A stretch of DNA of 64,000 bases, taken from NCBI GenBank assembly GCA_963680875.1, contig OY804586.1:53478203-53542202 (forward strand), in the 5' to 3' direction. The position numbers and the translations under genes are program-made. Under the pieces are notes generated by a model. It was not told the DNA's origin. It was given only the letters and a program-made list of their open reading frames with translations, and ran no database searches. Positions 21,836-32,320 of the stretch are shown one piece after another. How positions within the stretch are numbered: position 1 is the stretch's first letter; every line of letters begins with the position of its first letter. Source of the stretch: Bathymodiolus brooksi (lineage: Eukaryota; Mollusca; Bivalvia; Mytilida; Modiolidae).

Positions 21836-22116
21836 GGAGTACTTTTTTATGCCAAATTTTTCTAACTTAGGTTAAAGAAGTTTTAAGAACATAAAGCATA
21901 CTGATTGCAAGTCTGGGACCATCACATTGCTATATTTGTTAATTACAGTCTTAAAGGACACCTGTATAACAAATCACTGTCGATAAAGGGTTCGATTCAT
22001 TCTCAATGCATGAATAATGTATATAATTTTAACCTGTATATAAAGGGCAATTGCTCAGAAAGGACACATTTTTAGATTCTATTCTCAATACCCTTTCTAT
22101 ACAGCTTTGGCTGCGT
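21836..22116. other. AT-rich, degenerate repeat scraps
   Basis: acagtcttaaaggacacctg and taacctgtatataaagggc suggest further remnants of the cagtcaaacctgt family. No gene seen. Confidence 0.4.
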
Positions 22117-22216
22117 TATGTCGGTGGTTTTCTCCGGGTACACCAGTTTCCTCCACTAATAAAACTGACCTCCATGATATAACTGAAATATTGTTGAAAG
22201 TGGCATTAAACAACAT
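22117..22216 (+). mobile_element. SINE, 3' half
   Basis: Core ggttttctccgggtacacc, then tataactgaaatattgttga and gtggcattaaacaac. Confidence 0.85.
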
Positions 22217-22530
22217 CATCAAACTAACTGTAAAGTACTGTTACCCTGTCCCAGCCTCTTTAACATTAATAATTACTGTACAATATCATCTATTGATCTC
22301 ATCTTTTTCAATTTTGAAATGACGAAAATCTTGTAAATACCACGGTACCATAATTGTTTCGCTTTAATGATAAATATCACTAATGCATTTATTTACCGAT
22401 TTCCATCAATAAACCAATAACAACATTCATACACTGAAGACTTTTAATTACTAATGAGAACATTTGACCTTTGTGACCTATACATGTATGTTTGTATCTT
22501 TTGAATGAGTAAACTTTACAATGGAAATAC

Positions 22531-23160
22531 TTGATGAGATAATCTTACTCGTTTCTATTTAAGAAGATCATTAGTAATATTGTACATTAATAAATTGTAG
22601 GCGTTTCCTTAAAATTTAATCATGGCTTAAAATAATACATTACTGAAGAATAATTGAAGAACTTTTCGGCCAAATTTTTCAAACAAAATTTGTTACTGTT
22701 AAAAAAATGATTATGGGTTGGGGTTAGGGCTATGGTGTTTAATGCCACCTTCAACAATATTATAGTTATCATGGTGGTCAGTTTTATTGGTGGAGGAAAC
22801 TGGAATACCCGGAGAAAACCATCAACCTGTCGCAAGTCACTGACAAACTTTATCACATAATGTTGTATCAAGTAGACCTTGCCATGAACAAGGTTCGAAC
22901 TCAAGACCACGACGGCCTTGAATAATTGAAGAATTTTACAGAAAAATATTTCAAACAAAACCTATTTATTGTTAAAAAAATGAATACGAACCAACCCTTT
23001 TCTTGTCAGAGGTGATGAGATAATTTTACTCGTTTTTATCTGGAGAAAATTAGTAATATTGTACATAAAATAAATTGTAGGCGTTTCCTTAAATTTAATC
23101 ATGGCTTAAAATAATACTTTACTGAACAATAATCAAAGAACTTTTCGTCAAAATATTTCA
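22531..23160. repeat. ~480-bp-spaced duplication flanking a SINE
   Basis: gatgagataatcttactcg (22531) recurs as gatgagataattttactcg (23013); both continue with ttagtaatattgtacat, attgtaggcgtttcctta and aatcatggcttaaaataat. A further part (aataattgaagaa... caaacaaaa) occurs on both sides of the SINE at 22716-22922. Confidence 0.75.
22716..22922 (-). mobile_element. tRNA-derived SINE, near full length, telomere-like tail
   Basis: Plus strand begins ggttggggttagggctatgg; core gaaactggaatacccggag; head ends in gttcgaactcaagaccacg, where gttcgaact matches the tRNA B box in inverted sense. Confidence 0.85.
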
Positions 23161-23446
23161 AGTCTACCATGCTTCACTATTTACAGGCGGTGCTTTTTTT
23201 TTTATTAAAATTTGAACAATTTTGATGAATATCTTTTATAACAATCAGGAGGTATCAAAGACCATTTTAGATGGGTAAAAGTACTTGGTACAGCCCCTTA
23301 TTGAAAGGCCTACAACATTTATTTACTGTTGAAAATTGTTAGGGAGCAGCCATTTTTTTTATAAAAGGGCTGTGTTTAGCTTGTTTCAGACAGGATTTTT
23401 TCGTGTCTATTTTGAAACCTTTTTTTTCTTTTCAAAATTTACATAT

Positions 23447-23582
23447 GGGGGAGGGGGTTAGGGTTATGGTGTTTAAAGCCACTTTTAACAATATTTTAAG
23501 TTATATCGTGGCAGTCAGTTTTATTGGTGGAGGAAACTGGAGAAAACCACCAACCTGTTGCAAGTTACTGACAAACTTTACA
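23447..23582 (-). mobile_element. SINE fragment, telomere-like tail
   Basis: gggggagggggttagggtta, then the inverted 3' part and a shortened core (gaggaaactggagaaaacc). Confidence 0.8.
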
Positions 23583-25780
23583 TATGGTATACAGAGAAAA
23601 GGGCGTTATTCATGCATAAGAAAAAAAATTGTCCAAACAGGAGACAAAATTTTACTTTAAAAAAAATCCACATTGTCAGCAAAAATAAAATCTATGGTAC
23701 TCCTAAGAAACAGACTATAAAAGCTCACCCTAGACTTGAGACACGCTTCTTGGCCTATTTCTAAAGCTCATGCATAAATCTTATATTTTCTGACAATGAA
23801 CACATAATCTCTGCTCACAGTAACAATATAAATGTCTGTGACATTACAAATAATTCTGCCAGTTATTTGTCTGAATAATTACAAATGGACACAGTCGTGT
23901 GCTTGCAACATCCCACATTTATTTTATTAAGAGTTGAGAATAATCACATATTTTGTAGTCAGCTTTTCATGAATGACATGGAGAAATTTGATTGGATAAT
24001 TATCATCCAGACAAATTGTGGTAATTGTAAAGGAATATAATATCATCTCTAACCACTGAAAATATTATTCATAATCAAGGGGGAAATGATACCAACATGG
24101 CTGTGCATGTATTTTCAGGCTTGTCCTGATAGGTCCAAATTAGACTCTGACAAATTGTACAAAGAAAGAAATGCCTAGGGTTAGGGTTAAAGATGCAACG
24201 AGAATTTACGAGAAAATAAAATAAAGTTGAACTACTATCATCCGATTAAAAGATGAATACTCACCATTTATTTAAAAAAAAAAATGAGCATTGATCAATA
24301 ATGATAATTAAGTTACAGAATTATAAACTATCTAAGGATTGAAATCATGATGAAAAAAAAATAGTTTTAGAAAATACATGAATATCAAAGTTGAACCTAA
24401 AAGGTGAATATTTGCCATTTATTGACAAACCATTGTTTAATTAACCAATAATCAATATTGGTAATAAGAGACACAGAGTCAGCAACTATTTAAGTATTGA
24501 AATATTAATGGAATAAAATATTATTTTTTATGATAGGAACACTACCTGTATATTGTGAAGTGAGATTTTTTTCTACGGAAATTCATTTCACAGGGATGCT
24601 CCTAGTTAGAAAATATAATAACTGAAATCAATGAAAAATAGCTGAAATCTGTTAAATAACTGAAAAAAATCATCCCTGATGTTATTTCAGTGTCAAAAGT
24701 ATATCAAGCCTTTGCAATAAATTTTTTTAAGGAGTCTTCAATTACGAATCATGATAAATTGATATTTTTACAATAATGGCCGACAAATTTAATTGACTGT
24801 TCATGATTCACAGGATAAAATTTGCTATTAGTCGCAATTTATAGGAAATAAAAAATTGATCAGAGCCCACAAGAAAACCTCCAGATCTAGATCTGCTACA
24901 CCTAAATTTATTCAAACATCAGCATGAGTGGTATATAACACGTCTTCAAAAATCACAACATAAACTTCTACATATTAAGCTTACATTTCACAAAAAAATG
25001 TAAAAATAAAATTTCGAACGATGCCTAGGTTCAGTTTGATAACTTTTTTTAATTTAAAAGAGTTCGAAGTTTTTCCCAAAATACCAGTAAGTCTATGGAT
25101 ATTTTGCCAATTAAACCTATAGTTCATGCAGACTTTACAGTCCAGAAATCTCTCGTATTTTAGTAATGTTACTTTCATCGTGGACCAACACATATTTCCT
25201 AGGAAAAAATATAAGAAGGAAGCTGACTGCATGGTCTGATAAATGTTTTTAAAAAGCACGAAAAGAAGCTTGAAAGTACGACGTTTTTGTCTGCATTGTC
25301 TTGTAAATGTTTGTAACTAAAGGATCAATTTTTAATTCTGTTTATATTATGTCACGGGTCCAATTCAGTGGTCAAGTCAAGTTAATACACTGACTGTATT
25401 ATGGCAATCTTAAGTTTACACATCTAAATAAAATGATATGTTGGTTGTATCTTTTTTTTATATTGGCAATACACTAACATCCCATATAAGGTCATGTCAG
25501 GGTTCTTACATTCACCCAGCCAATCAGCAATCAGCCAACCAAATCTTGAGGTATTTAAACAAAGCATACAATGAGAGCTTTTGTCTGACTGGTCAATTCC
25601 TTTAACTGTCTTGCATATGCTTGGATAGTCAAAGATGAATGAAAGGTTTATTGAACATGACCCCAAAGGGGATGTTGTTAGATGTTAGTGTGACACAGAG
25701 TTTTTTTTTAAAGATATAACAAACATATGATTTTCATTAGATGGGTATTAAAACACATTGAAAGGGTACAGATAACTCTT
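23583..25780. other. AT-rich, no gene seen
   Basis: About 2.2 kb without a supported gene. Open frames are short and uninformative. A telomere-like scrap (ctagggttagggttaaag) lies at 24176-24193 without attached SINE sequence, and a small MITE at 24591-24678. Confidence 0.5.
24591..24678. mobile_element. 88-bp MITE, CAGGGATG ends
   Basis: Begins CAGGGATG and ends CATCCCTG; the interior repeats 'aaataactgaaa' and 'atagctgaaat'. A second copy with an internal insertion lies at 30252-30441. No clear target duplication. Confidence 0.55.
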
Positions 25781-25873
25781 ACTATACAGTGTAACACAGG
25801 CTGGATTATGACCTTTTGGGACCCCTAGGCTAATGAAATTATGGGGCCCCCTCAGAGGAAGCCAGGGGGCCAT

Positions 25874-26132
25874 CATGGCCATGGTCGTATGGTTATTGGA
25901 ATTACAACTACCTATGCAATCTGTGCCTATCACCACTGATGTTGTGAGTTCGAATCTCGATCAGGGAGAGGTCTACTGGATGCAACATTATGTGTTAAAG
26001 TTTGTCAGTTACTTGAGACAGGTCAGTGGTTTTCCCCGGGTTCTCCGGTTTCCTCCACCAATAAAACTGACTGCCACGATATAACTGAAATATTGTTGAA
26101 AGTGCCTTTAAGTGGCACTAAACACCATCAAA
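25874..26132 (+). mobile_element. Full-length tRNA-derived SINE
   Basis: Clearest copy. The head starts catggccatggtcgtatgg (A-box-like) with the B box gagttcgaatctc about 60 bp on; the middle contains caacattatgtgttaaagt; the core reads ccgggttctccggtttcctc; the 3' part has tataactgaaatattgttga and ends gtggcactaaacacc, then a short A-rich tail (catcaaacaaataaac). Promoter boxes and tail show a Pol III-type retroposon moved by a partner LINE. Confidence 0.9.
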
Positions 26133-26284
26133 CAAATAAACAAAAATAAGATAAAGCCATCCTCCAACTGGCCCGCACCCATCTTGAATATTATTTACTC
26201 GTGATATATTTTAGCAACATTTACATAGCTTGAAGAAAACTTATTGCAAATTCCCAAGATTGAGGAGCCCTAAGTTTGAGGGGC

Positions 26285-26611
26285 CCTAGGCTTGAGGAGT
26301 CCTAGGCTGCAGCCTAGACTAGCCTATAGCATAATCCAACCCTGACTATGGCTTGAGGGGCCCTAGGCTGCAGCCTATACTAGCCTATAGCATAATCCAA
26401 CCCTGACTATAGCTTGAGGGGCCCTAGGCTGCAGCCTATACTAGCCTATAGCATAATCCAACCCTGACTATAGCTTGAGGGGCCCTAAGCTTGAGGGGCC
26501 CTAGGCTGCAGCCTATACTAGCCTATAGCATAATCCAACCCTGACTATAGCTTGAGGGGCCCTAGGCTGCAGCCTAGACTAGCCTATAGCATAATCCAAC
26601 CCTGACTATAC
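26285..26611. repeat. 61-bp tandem repeat with a perfect palindrome
   Basis: Units begin with gcttgagg at about 26290, 26351, 26412, 26473/26489 and 26550. Each holds ggccctaggctgcagcct and ends cataatccaaccctgactat, i.e. the transposon end plus flanking target bases. In units where it is intact, ctaggctgcagcctag is a perfect 16-bp palindrome. The fourth unit has a 16-bp internal duplication. Confidence 0.92.
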
Positions 26612-26773
26612 AGTATATGTACACACCTGATTAATAGTAGAAATAACATCTGTACTGTCAGTATTATCATTGTAGTCCATTGCTACTACCAGGGACCAAT
26701 ATACCTAATCAGCAGGCCACGCCCACTTTCTGACAGCTAACCTGTAATAAAGGACAAAACACAATGTATGTGA

Positions 26774-26876
26774 AGGGTTAGGGGTTAGGGTTATGGTATT
26801 TAACACCACTTTCAACAATATTTCAGCTATATCATGGCAGTCAGTTTTATTGGTGGAGGAAACCGGAGTACCCAAA
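26774..26876 (-). mobile_element. SINE fragment, telomere-like tail
   Basis: gggttaggggttagggttat, then the 3' segment and core up to gaaaccggagtacccaaag, where an oppositely oriented fragment begins. Confidence 0.8.
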
Positions 26877-26942
26877 GTACAACATTATGTGATATAAAGT
26901 TTGTCACTTGCGGTAAGTCGGTGGTTTTCTCCGGGTACTCAC
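26877..26942 (+). mobile_element. SINE fragment joined head-on to the previous one
   Basis: tacaacattatgtgatataa through the core ggttttctccgggtactc, in the opposite orientation to 26774-26876. Confidence 0.75.
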
Positions 26943-27030
26943 TAACTCAGGTTTATATTATTTTAAAGGTACAGGGGTTTAAGGCCATTTTTTCAAACGC
27001 TGTTTGTTGTCAGCTTCTACAGTACACATG

Positions 27031-27278
27031 TACAGTCAGAGACATAGCGTGATAAATCACTGAGATAGACATATCACTCTTCTTAGTGATACTGATATAT
27101 CTTTTGTTCTGTTTAATCTATTTACTTATTTTGCTATGCCTTTTGGGTGATAGTAAGTAACACTCTAAATGTAAAAGAAATTTTGAAGATATAGTTAATA
27201 GAACAAAAGATATATCCAAATCACCAAGATAAGTGATACGTCTATCACAGTGATTTATCACGCTACATTGTGACTGTA
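27031..27278. mobile_element. Tc1/mariner-type MITE, ~80-bp TIRs
   Basis: Begins TACAGTCAGAGACATAGCG and ends in tgtgactgta; the arms share gcgtgataaatcactg, gatagac and gatatatcttttgttct. TA flanks suit Tc1/mariner targeting. 248 bp, no coding. Confidence 0.8.
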
Positions 27279-27485
27279 CTGTATATATTTATACAAATGC
27301 ACTAGTATATACAGTCACCTGAATAAGGGTTAATTGAGAAAAACAAACTATTTTATGACAAAAACCCTTCATCACAAATCTGCTGTTTTTGTTGGTCATA
27401 TTGAATTATCTCCCTTTAAACTCCAACCAAATATTATTCCACATGTGATTATGTTTAAAATGGCAGTATTCTTATGATTTCATGG
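27279..27485. other. AT-rich spacer, nothing seen
   Basis: No supported feature. Confidence 0.4.
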
Positions 27486-27608
27486 TCTAGTGGTTAACAC
27501 CACTTTTAACAATATTTCAGTTACATCGTGGCGGTCAATTTTAGTGGTGGAGGAAACCGGAATACCCGGAGAAAACTACTGATCTGCAGCAAATCACTGA
27601 CAAACTTT
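27486..27608 (-). mobile_element. SINE fragment, 3' half
   Basis: ggttaacaccacttttaac, then the core gaaaccggaatacccggag, to caaactttat. Head missing. Confidence 0.8.
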
Positions 27609-27711
27609 ATTCTTATTTTCTAATCATTAATCTTAAACAAAGGCACCAGATTTCAAATGGATGTACATTAAACAATTTTTATTTTCTAATCATTGATTTG
27701 GTTTATGAGAG

Positions 27712-27952
27712 GGAGCGTTATGGTGTTTAATGCCACTTTAACGTGGCAGTCAGTTTTATTGGCGGAGGAAATAGGAATACCCGGAGAAAACCACCGGCCT
27801 GTTGCAAATTACTGACAAATTGTATTACATAATGTTGTATCAAGTACACTTCGCCATGAACGGGGTTCGACCTCACAACTTTAGTGGTGATAGGCACTGA
27901 TTGCACAAGTAGCTGTAAATCCAACTACAATATGATCAAGACCAGGATGGTC
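27712..27952 (-). mobile_element. tRNA-derived SINE, near full length
   Basis: gagcgttatggtgtttaatg, a short deletion before gtggcagtcagttttattgg, the core aataggaatacccggag, and the head (acggggttcgacctcacaac to ccaactacaatatgatcaag). Confidence 0.85.
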
Positions 27953-28860
27953 CCTCTAATCATTGAACTTAAACAAAGATATAGATTTAAAGTGTAATGA
28001 AGCTACAAACAAATGTATCAGCATGACTGATTGTGTCTAATCTTCATAACATATTTCAATGGTTTATATTTCAAACACATTTAATCTAAATAAAGGGGAG
28101 GTAATCTACTTATGTTTCTCACTGGTACATAAACAAAGAGATTATAACTACAAGAGGTGTATTACCACTAAACATGGGTACCAGTCGAAAAGAACGTATG
28201 GGAAAGTAGTACGTAAACAGAAAATGGATTCCTATATTGTTGGATAAAAGATAAACCCTATTAGATACTGCAAAATACTGAATGTCAGCAGAAACCTACA
28301 TATTTTAGGATAATTTTAAGCCCATATTTGATGTCCTTGTGGTTTTTAATAAAAAATTGATTGCATTGGAAAGAAACCACCTGAATTTGTGTTAAATCGA
28401 AAGTGAAAGTAGGATTTTTGACGGTAGACATCTTCAGACTGTCTGTTTTTTCTTATATGCCATTAAATGTATGTTGATTTTCGGAGTTAAGCTTCCAATT
28501 AGGTACCCCTTCCATGAGATATGAGTGTCACTTAGATTAAACTTAAGATGAATCCTGTATGAAAGCTCAATTTTTTTTAATTTAACATAGAAGGCTATGG
28601 AGAATTCTTTAGTGGTATTACACCAAGATAAATAAATACAGTACTACCGGGTATGTCAACAAGCTTTCTTAATCTTGGATTATCTGTGAAGGATTTATTT
28701 TAAGTTATTTTCTTTTTTTACTGTATACACTTATCATATCTCAAGTGAACTACATTCTAAAAGGTATTGTTTTTTTCCATTATTTTTATTTATAATTTTT
28801 CTTTATATTGTAATAATAATTAATTGTGGAAAGCAATAATTGTGCATGACTGCTTCATTT
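27953..28860. other. AT-rich, no gene seen
   Basis: A 62-codon frame at 28059-28247 has no recognisable features. Nothing else supported. Confidence 0.45.
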
Positions 28861-28876
28861 CACTAAAAGGGAAGAT

Positions 28877-28976
28877 TTGGGCTCATAAAACTAGTTTAAA
28901 CTCTGCTACTTTGGGCCCATAAAACTAGTTTAATGTTGCCATTTATGGCCCATAAAACTAGTTTGACCCTGCCACT
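28877..28976. repeat. Three ~34-bp tandem units
   Basis: Units share cccataaaactagttt (first copy ctcataaaactagttt) followed by a variable ctgctac/ttgccat/ctgccac segment. Confidence 0.8.
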
Positions 28977-29026
28977 TTTTATTGATGTGCCTGTACCAAA
29001 CCAGGAATATCAAAGTGTTTTAACAA

Positions 29027-29215
29027 GTTGTAGATGTTTAACTCAACTCTCAACAATATTTCAGTTATATTGTGGTGGTTAGTTTTATTGGTGGGGAAAC
29101 TGGAGTAGCTGGATTACCCAGGGAAAACCACAGACTTCCCAAAAGTCAATGACAATCTTTACCACATTTAGATTTTTCGAATACACGTTTCCATAGGTGG
29201 GAATTAAACTCAACT
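29027..29215 (-). mobile_element. SINE, diverged
   Basis: gatgtttaactcaactctca, then the core gggaaactggagtagctgg with an extra gattaccc, to a head remnant (gtgggaattaaactcaac). Confidence 0.7.
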
Positions 29216-29342
29216 TGGGTTATTGGCCTTTATTGTCACTTTCAGTAATTATTCTGCTTTGTCATGACTACCAGGCTTACAGGGTGAGGAAAGTCTGGCC
29301 AGATAATTACAACGATCTGACCAGTGAAACCCAAGGCAGTGC

Positions 29343-29487
29343 TTGATTGGCAAATGAAATTTGAATTTACTGGTCCGAATTAAATTTTTGAAGTTATTTT
29401 TATATAGTTCTAAATAAAAACTGAAAAATTTACTGGTCCGAACTAAGTTTTACTGGTCTTGGGCCATAGGACCGATGCTCATCGTGA
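29343..29487 (-). repeat. Inverted copy of the repeat at 21481-21632
   Basis: Shares aactgaaaaatttactggt, ttctaaataaaa and gatgctcat in reverse orientation. Probably an old MITE. Confidence 0.65.
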
Positions 29488-31189
29488 GGATTGCATGGTA
29501 TGGGATTGGAAACCTTAACACCTCAAACCCATGTCAGTTGTGTTGGGTTTGTGATCAGAAGTCAACAACCATAAACACTCGTCTACCCAGGCCCCTCAGT
29601 GGGAAAGGCACTGATTCTTGTACCTATAGGTAAATGTCAATCAAACTTCCAATATACATGTATTTTTTTTCCCCAGCCACATAGCTTAAGTACCTGATTA
29701 AGTTGGTTTTAAATATCAATCAATCAATCAATTAATCAATATCATAAAGGGTGAAAGTAACTATTACACCTTGGCAAATCAAATGATACAAATTCCTTTG
29801 TAGACCGAAAAAAATTCTCTGTCATCAACAAAAGTATTGGACAAGATAATAAGATGATCATCCTAGATAATTAATCCTGTAATGAATGCTTAAATAAGAA
29901 ATAAAAAAAAGTAGTGTATCTTGAAATAGTACAAGGCCAGAGATGTTTATACCATATGAACAAAAAATTATAATTTAAAATAAAATGCAATATGTGGCAA
30001 TCCAATAAATTCTCCTCTATAATGTCATTATAAAATATCAGATACACAAAAACAGGATAAAATGTATCTGAATTATTTAGACTTGATGAATACAACTATA
30101 CTATAGATAACCACAAATAGGGGTTTTGTAAATCCCCAAACCCTGCAATCCATCTACAAAAACTGTTCTTGGGGTGTAGTGATAGGACAGAATTTTTGTT
30201 GAAATATGGCATGTGAATCAACAGTACCATAACATAACCATATATATAGGATCAGATCTTACAGGGATGATCGATTCTGGTTAGAAAATAAAATAACTTA
30301 AAATCAATGAAAATAGCTGAAACCACTTTCAAAATGTCCTTTTTTTAACTGTTCTGACCCGTGTCCTGCAACTTTCAGAATAATTTCATCAGAGGAAAAT
30401 AGCTGAAATCAGTTAAATAACTGAAAAAAAATCACCTCTGGAGTTATAGCTACAATGAAATCAGGGGAAAGGTGGTTTATCAATACCAGAAGTTCAGAAC
30501 CACATATTATTGAATATCTTTTACAATATAACAAAGGATATGTATTGTATTAAAAGTATGTCAGTGTAATGTGATCATTAGACATTCACATATGTTGATA
30601 GCGAAATTAACCTTCAAAGGCTTCATAAAAACGTTTGTTTCATCAAATTATTCTTACCATATGGCATAGCGGTGGGGTTTGTAAACACTACATTGTCCTA
30701 GGCAATCTTCTAAATTATTACATCCTCATTTTAATAGAATTGTAAATGTTGATTCTGATTCAAGTTATTCCTCTCCGACATCTTGATTATCATTATCATA
30801 ATATAAGTTAAGTGTATGAAAAGGCCAGGATGGAAATGAATCGATTCTTCTATCAATTCCAATCGATAATGAAGCATTTAACCCGTTAAATCAATGATTT
30901 GTTCATTGTCCCATTGATTTTTGTTTTGTTTTGGTGAATTAAACGTTGTGGAATCGTTCAAGATTTAATTGTAATGTGATAGTTTCTGGGAAGGATGAAC
31001 ATTCATGATTTATCTTTGATGCTGAGTGTGGGATTTTATTTGATTCAGGTCTACATGAAACCGGAAGTTCTGATATTATAATTACTGGATCGGAGTCCGA
31101 ATGGCGCGAAATTTTAAATAACTCCACCTCGGAGTAATTACTCGTTACTCCGAGTTCTAATGTAATGCCCATTCCAACAGAACATAGTG
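29488..31189. other. AT-rich, no gene seen
   Basis: Contains a short (ATCA)n microsatellite at about 29715-29742 and the second copy of the CAGGGATG MITE at 30252-30441, which is split by about 90 bp of other sequence. No coding or RNA gene supported. Confidence 0.5.
30252..30441. mobile_element. Interrupted copy of the CAGGGATG MITE
   Basis: cagggatg...gttagaaaataaaataact at the left and cagttaaataactgaaaaa with tcacctctgg at the right match 24591-24678, with an internal insertion. Confidence 0.5.
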
Positions 31190-31278
31190 AAAAACTTGGA
31201 ACAATTAAAAAACAATCTAATTTCTAATCCCCTTAAAAATGAGTCTAGCATTAAATCATGTGAAATAACAAAGGTCAT

Positions 31279-31541
31279 TAGGGACCGACCATTTAACTTG
31301 AAGGGGGGAGGGGGTTATGGTTTTTTGTTTCGAGAGTTAGAATATTTTTTTTTGTCGCGCAAAGCGCGAAATTTTTTTCTATTATTCAACATTAAGTTAT
31401 ATGACAAAAACTCTGAATCCGATTATTTTTTTTTTCCTCCACCAAAATCAGAATATTTTTTTCAGCAACATTGGGAATCAGAATATTTTTTTAGAAAAAA
31501 ACCATAACCCCCCCTCTTCAAGTTAAATGGTCGTTCCCTTA
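31279..31541. mobile_element. PIF/Harbinger-type MITE inserted in the LINE
   Basis: TTA flanks both ends (TTAGGGACCGACCATTTAAC left, gttaaatggtcgttcccTTA right), a three-base target duplication typical of PIF/Harbinger. The terminal inverted repeats are about 25 bp and are followed inside by G-rich and C-rich tracts. The interior has tcgcgcaaagcgcga, a 6-bp stem hairpin. Removing it with one TTA restores the LINE frame exactly (K-V-I-K-S-L-K). No transposase. Confidence 0.85.
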
Positions 31542-31798
31542 AATCACTAAAAAATGGTAAAAGCTCATCTGTTGATTTAATTTCTAATGGAATGCTAAAA
31601 AACGCTATTCCCTGAGCCTCAATATTATTGGATCCTTTGACAACTTTTTAACTTTATTTTTAAAAAAGGAAATTTTCCTAAAATTTGGAGTGAGAGTATT
31701 TTAGTTCCTCTTCACAAAAAAGGAAGCAAGGCGGATCCAAACAATTATAGAGGTATTTCAGTCACCTCTAACCTTGGGAAAGTATTTAATAAAATAAT

Positions 31799-32320
31799 AC
31801 AATAGACAATAGACAATATTTATTGGTACTAACACATTTACAATAGATGGTTATGACACATAAAGAAAGATATACATGCAAAATATATATAATATCAATA
31901 CATATGGGAGCGACAGCGGCATCAGCTTGCAAACGTACATATATAAATATATATATATTCCAGTTTATTATTGTTCCACTGTTTATTATTGTTTTTTTTA
32001 GATTTGTCATGTAGCATGTTCTATAACTTGTTTGCTATATTAGTCAATTATAATTCATAGAAGACGGATTAGTATAAGCTTAATAGCTTGTTTCCGAATC
32101 CTGTCATGTTAAAACAAAATTTGTGTGTATTGTAACATTATACCAGTTTATCATGAATAAATATGTTTATACCATATATAGTGAAAATGTACTCATTTTA
32201 TTTGTTATATAAACGTTGACTAGGCTGAATTTCTCTTGGACATGCATTAAAAATGATTTATTCATAAAATTGACAATGATATTGAGAAGTTTTGGTGAAT
32301 TGCTGTTCAGTAGGGCTATC
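31799..32320 (-). mobile_element. 3' end of another LINE inserted in the LINE
   Basis: Starts caatagacaatagacaata, the complement of the (tattgtc)n-type 3' tail also seen at 35900-35924 on the plus strand. It replaces about 20 residues of the host LINE's RT. 5' truncated; no coding part recognised. The right border is approximate. Confidence 0.55.

Larger units (their letters stand above)
25781..26614. mobile_element. hAT-like element with nested SINE and 61-bp tandem repeats
   Basis: A terminal inverted repeat CAGGCTGGATTATG (25797-25810) pairs with cATAATCCAACCCTG (26590-26604). The sequence actatacagt flanks both sides (25781-25790, six bases away from the left CAGG; 26605-26614, immediately right), consistent with a target duplication. 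Inside are a full SINE (25874-26132) and a 61-bp tandem array (about 26285-26604). No transposase is present. Confidence 0.6.

Noticed and set aside
23583..25780. Hidden gene in the long AT-rich stretch
   Set aside because: Only short frames on either strand; no plausible exon-intron structure found by eye.
25874..26000. tRNA gene
   Set aside because: B-box and A-box-like motifs belong to the SINE head; no cloverleaf could be formed and the motif recurs in SINE copies.
28059..28247. Small gene, 62 codons
   Set aside because: No recognisable sequence feature, AT-rich context, length expected by chance.
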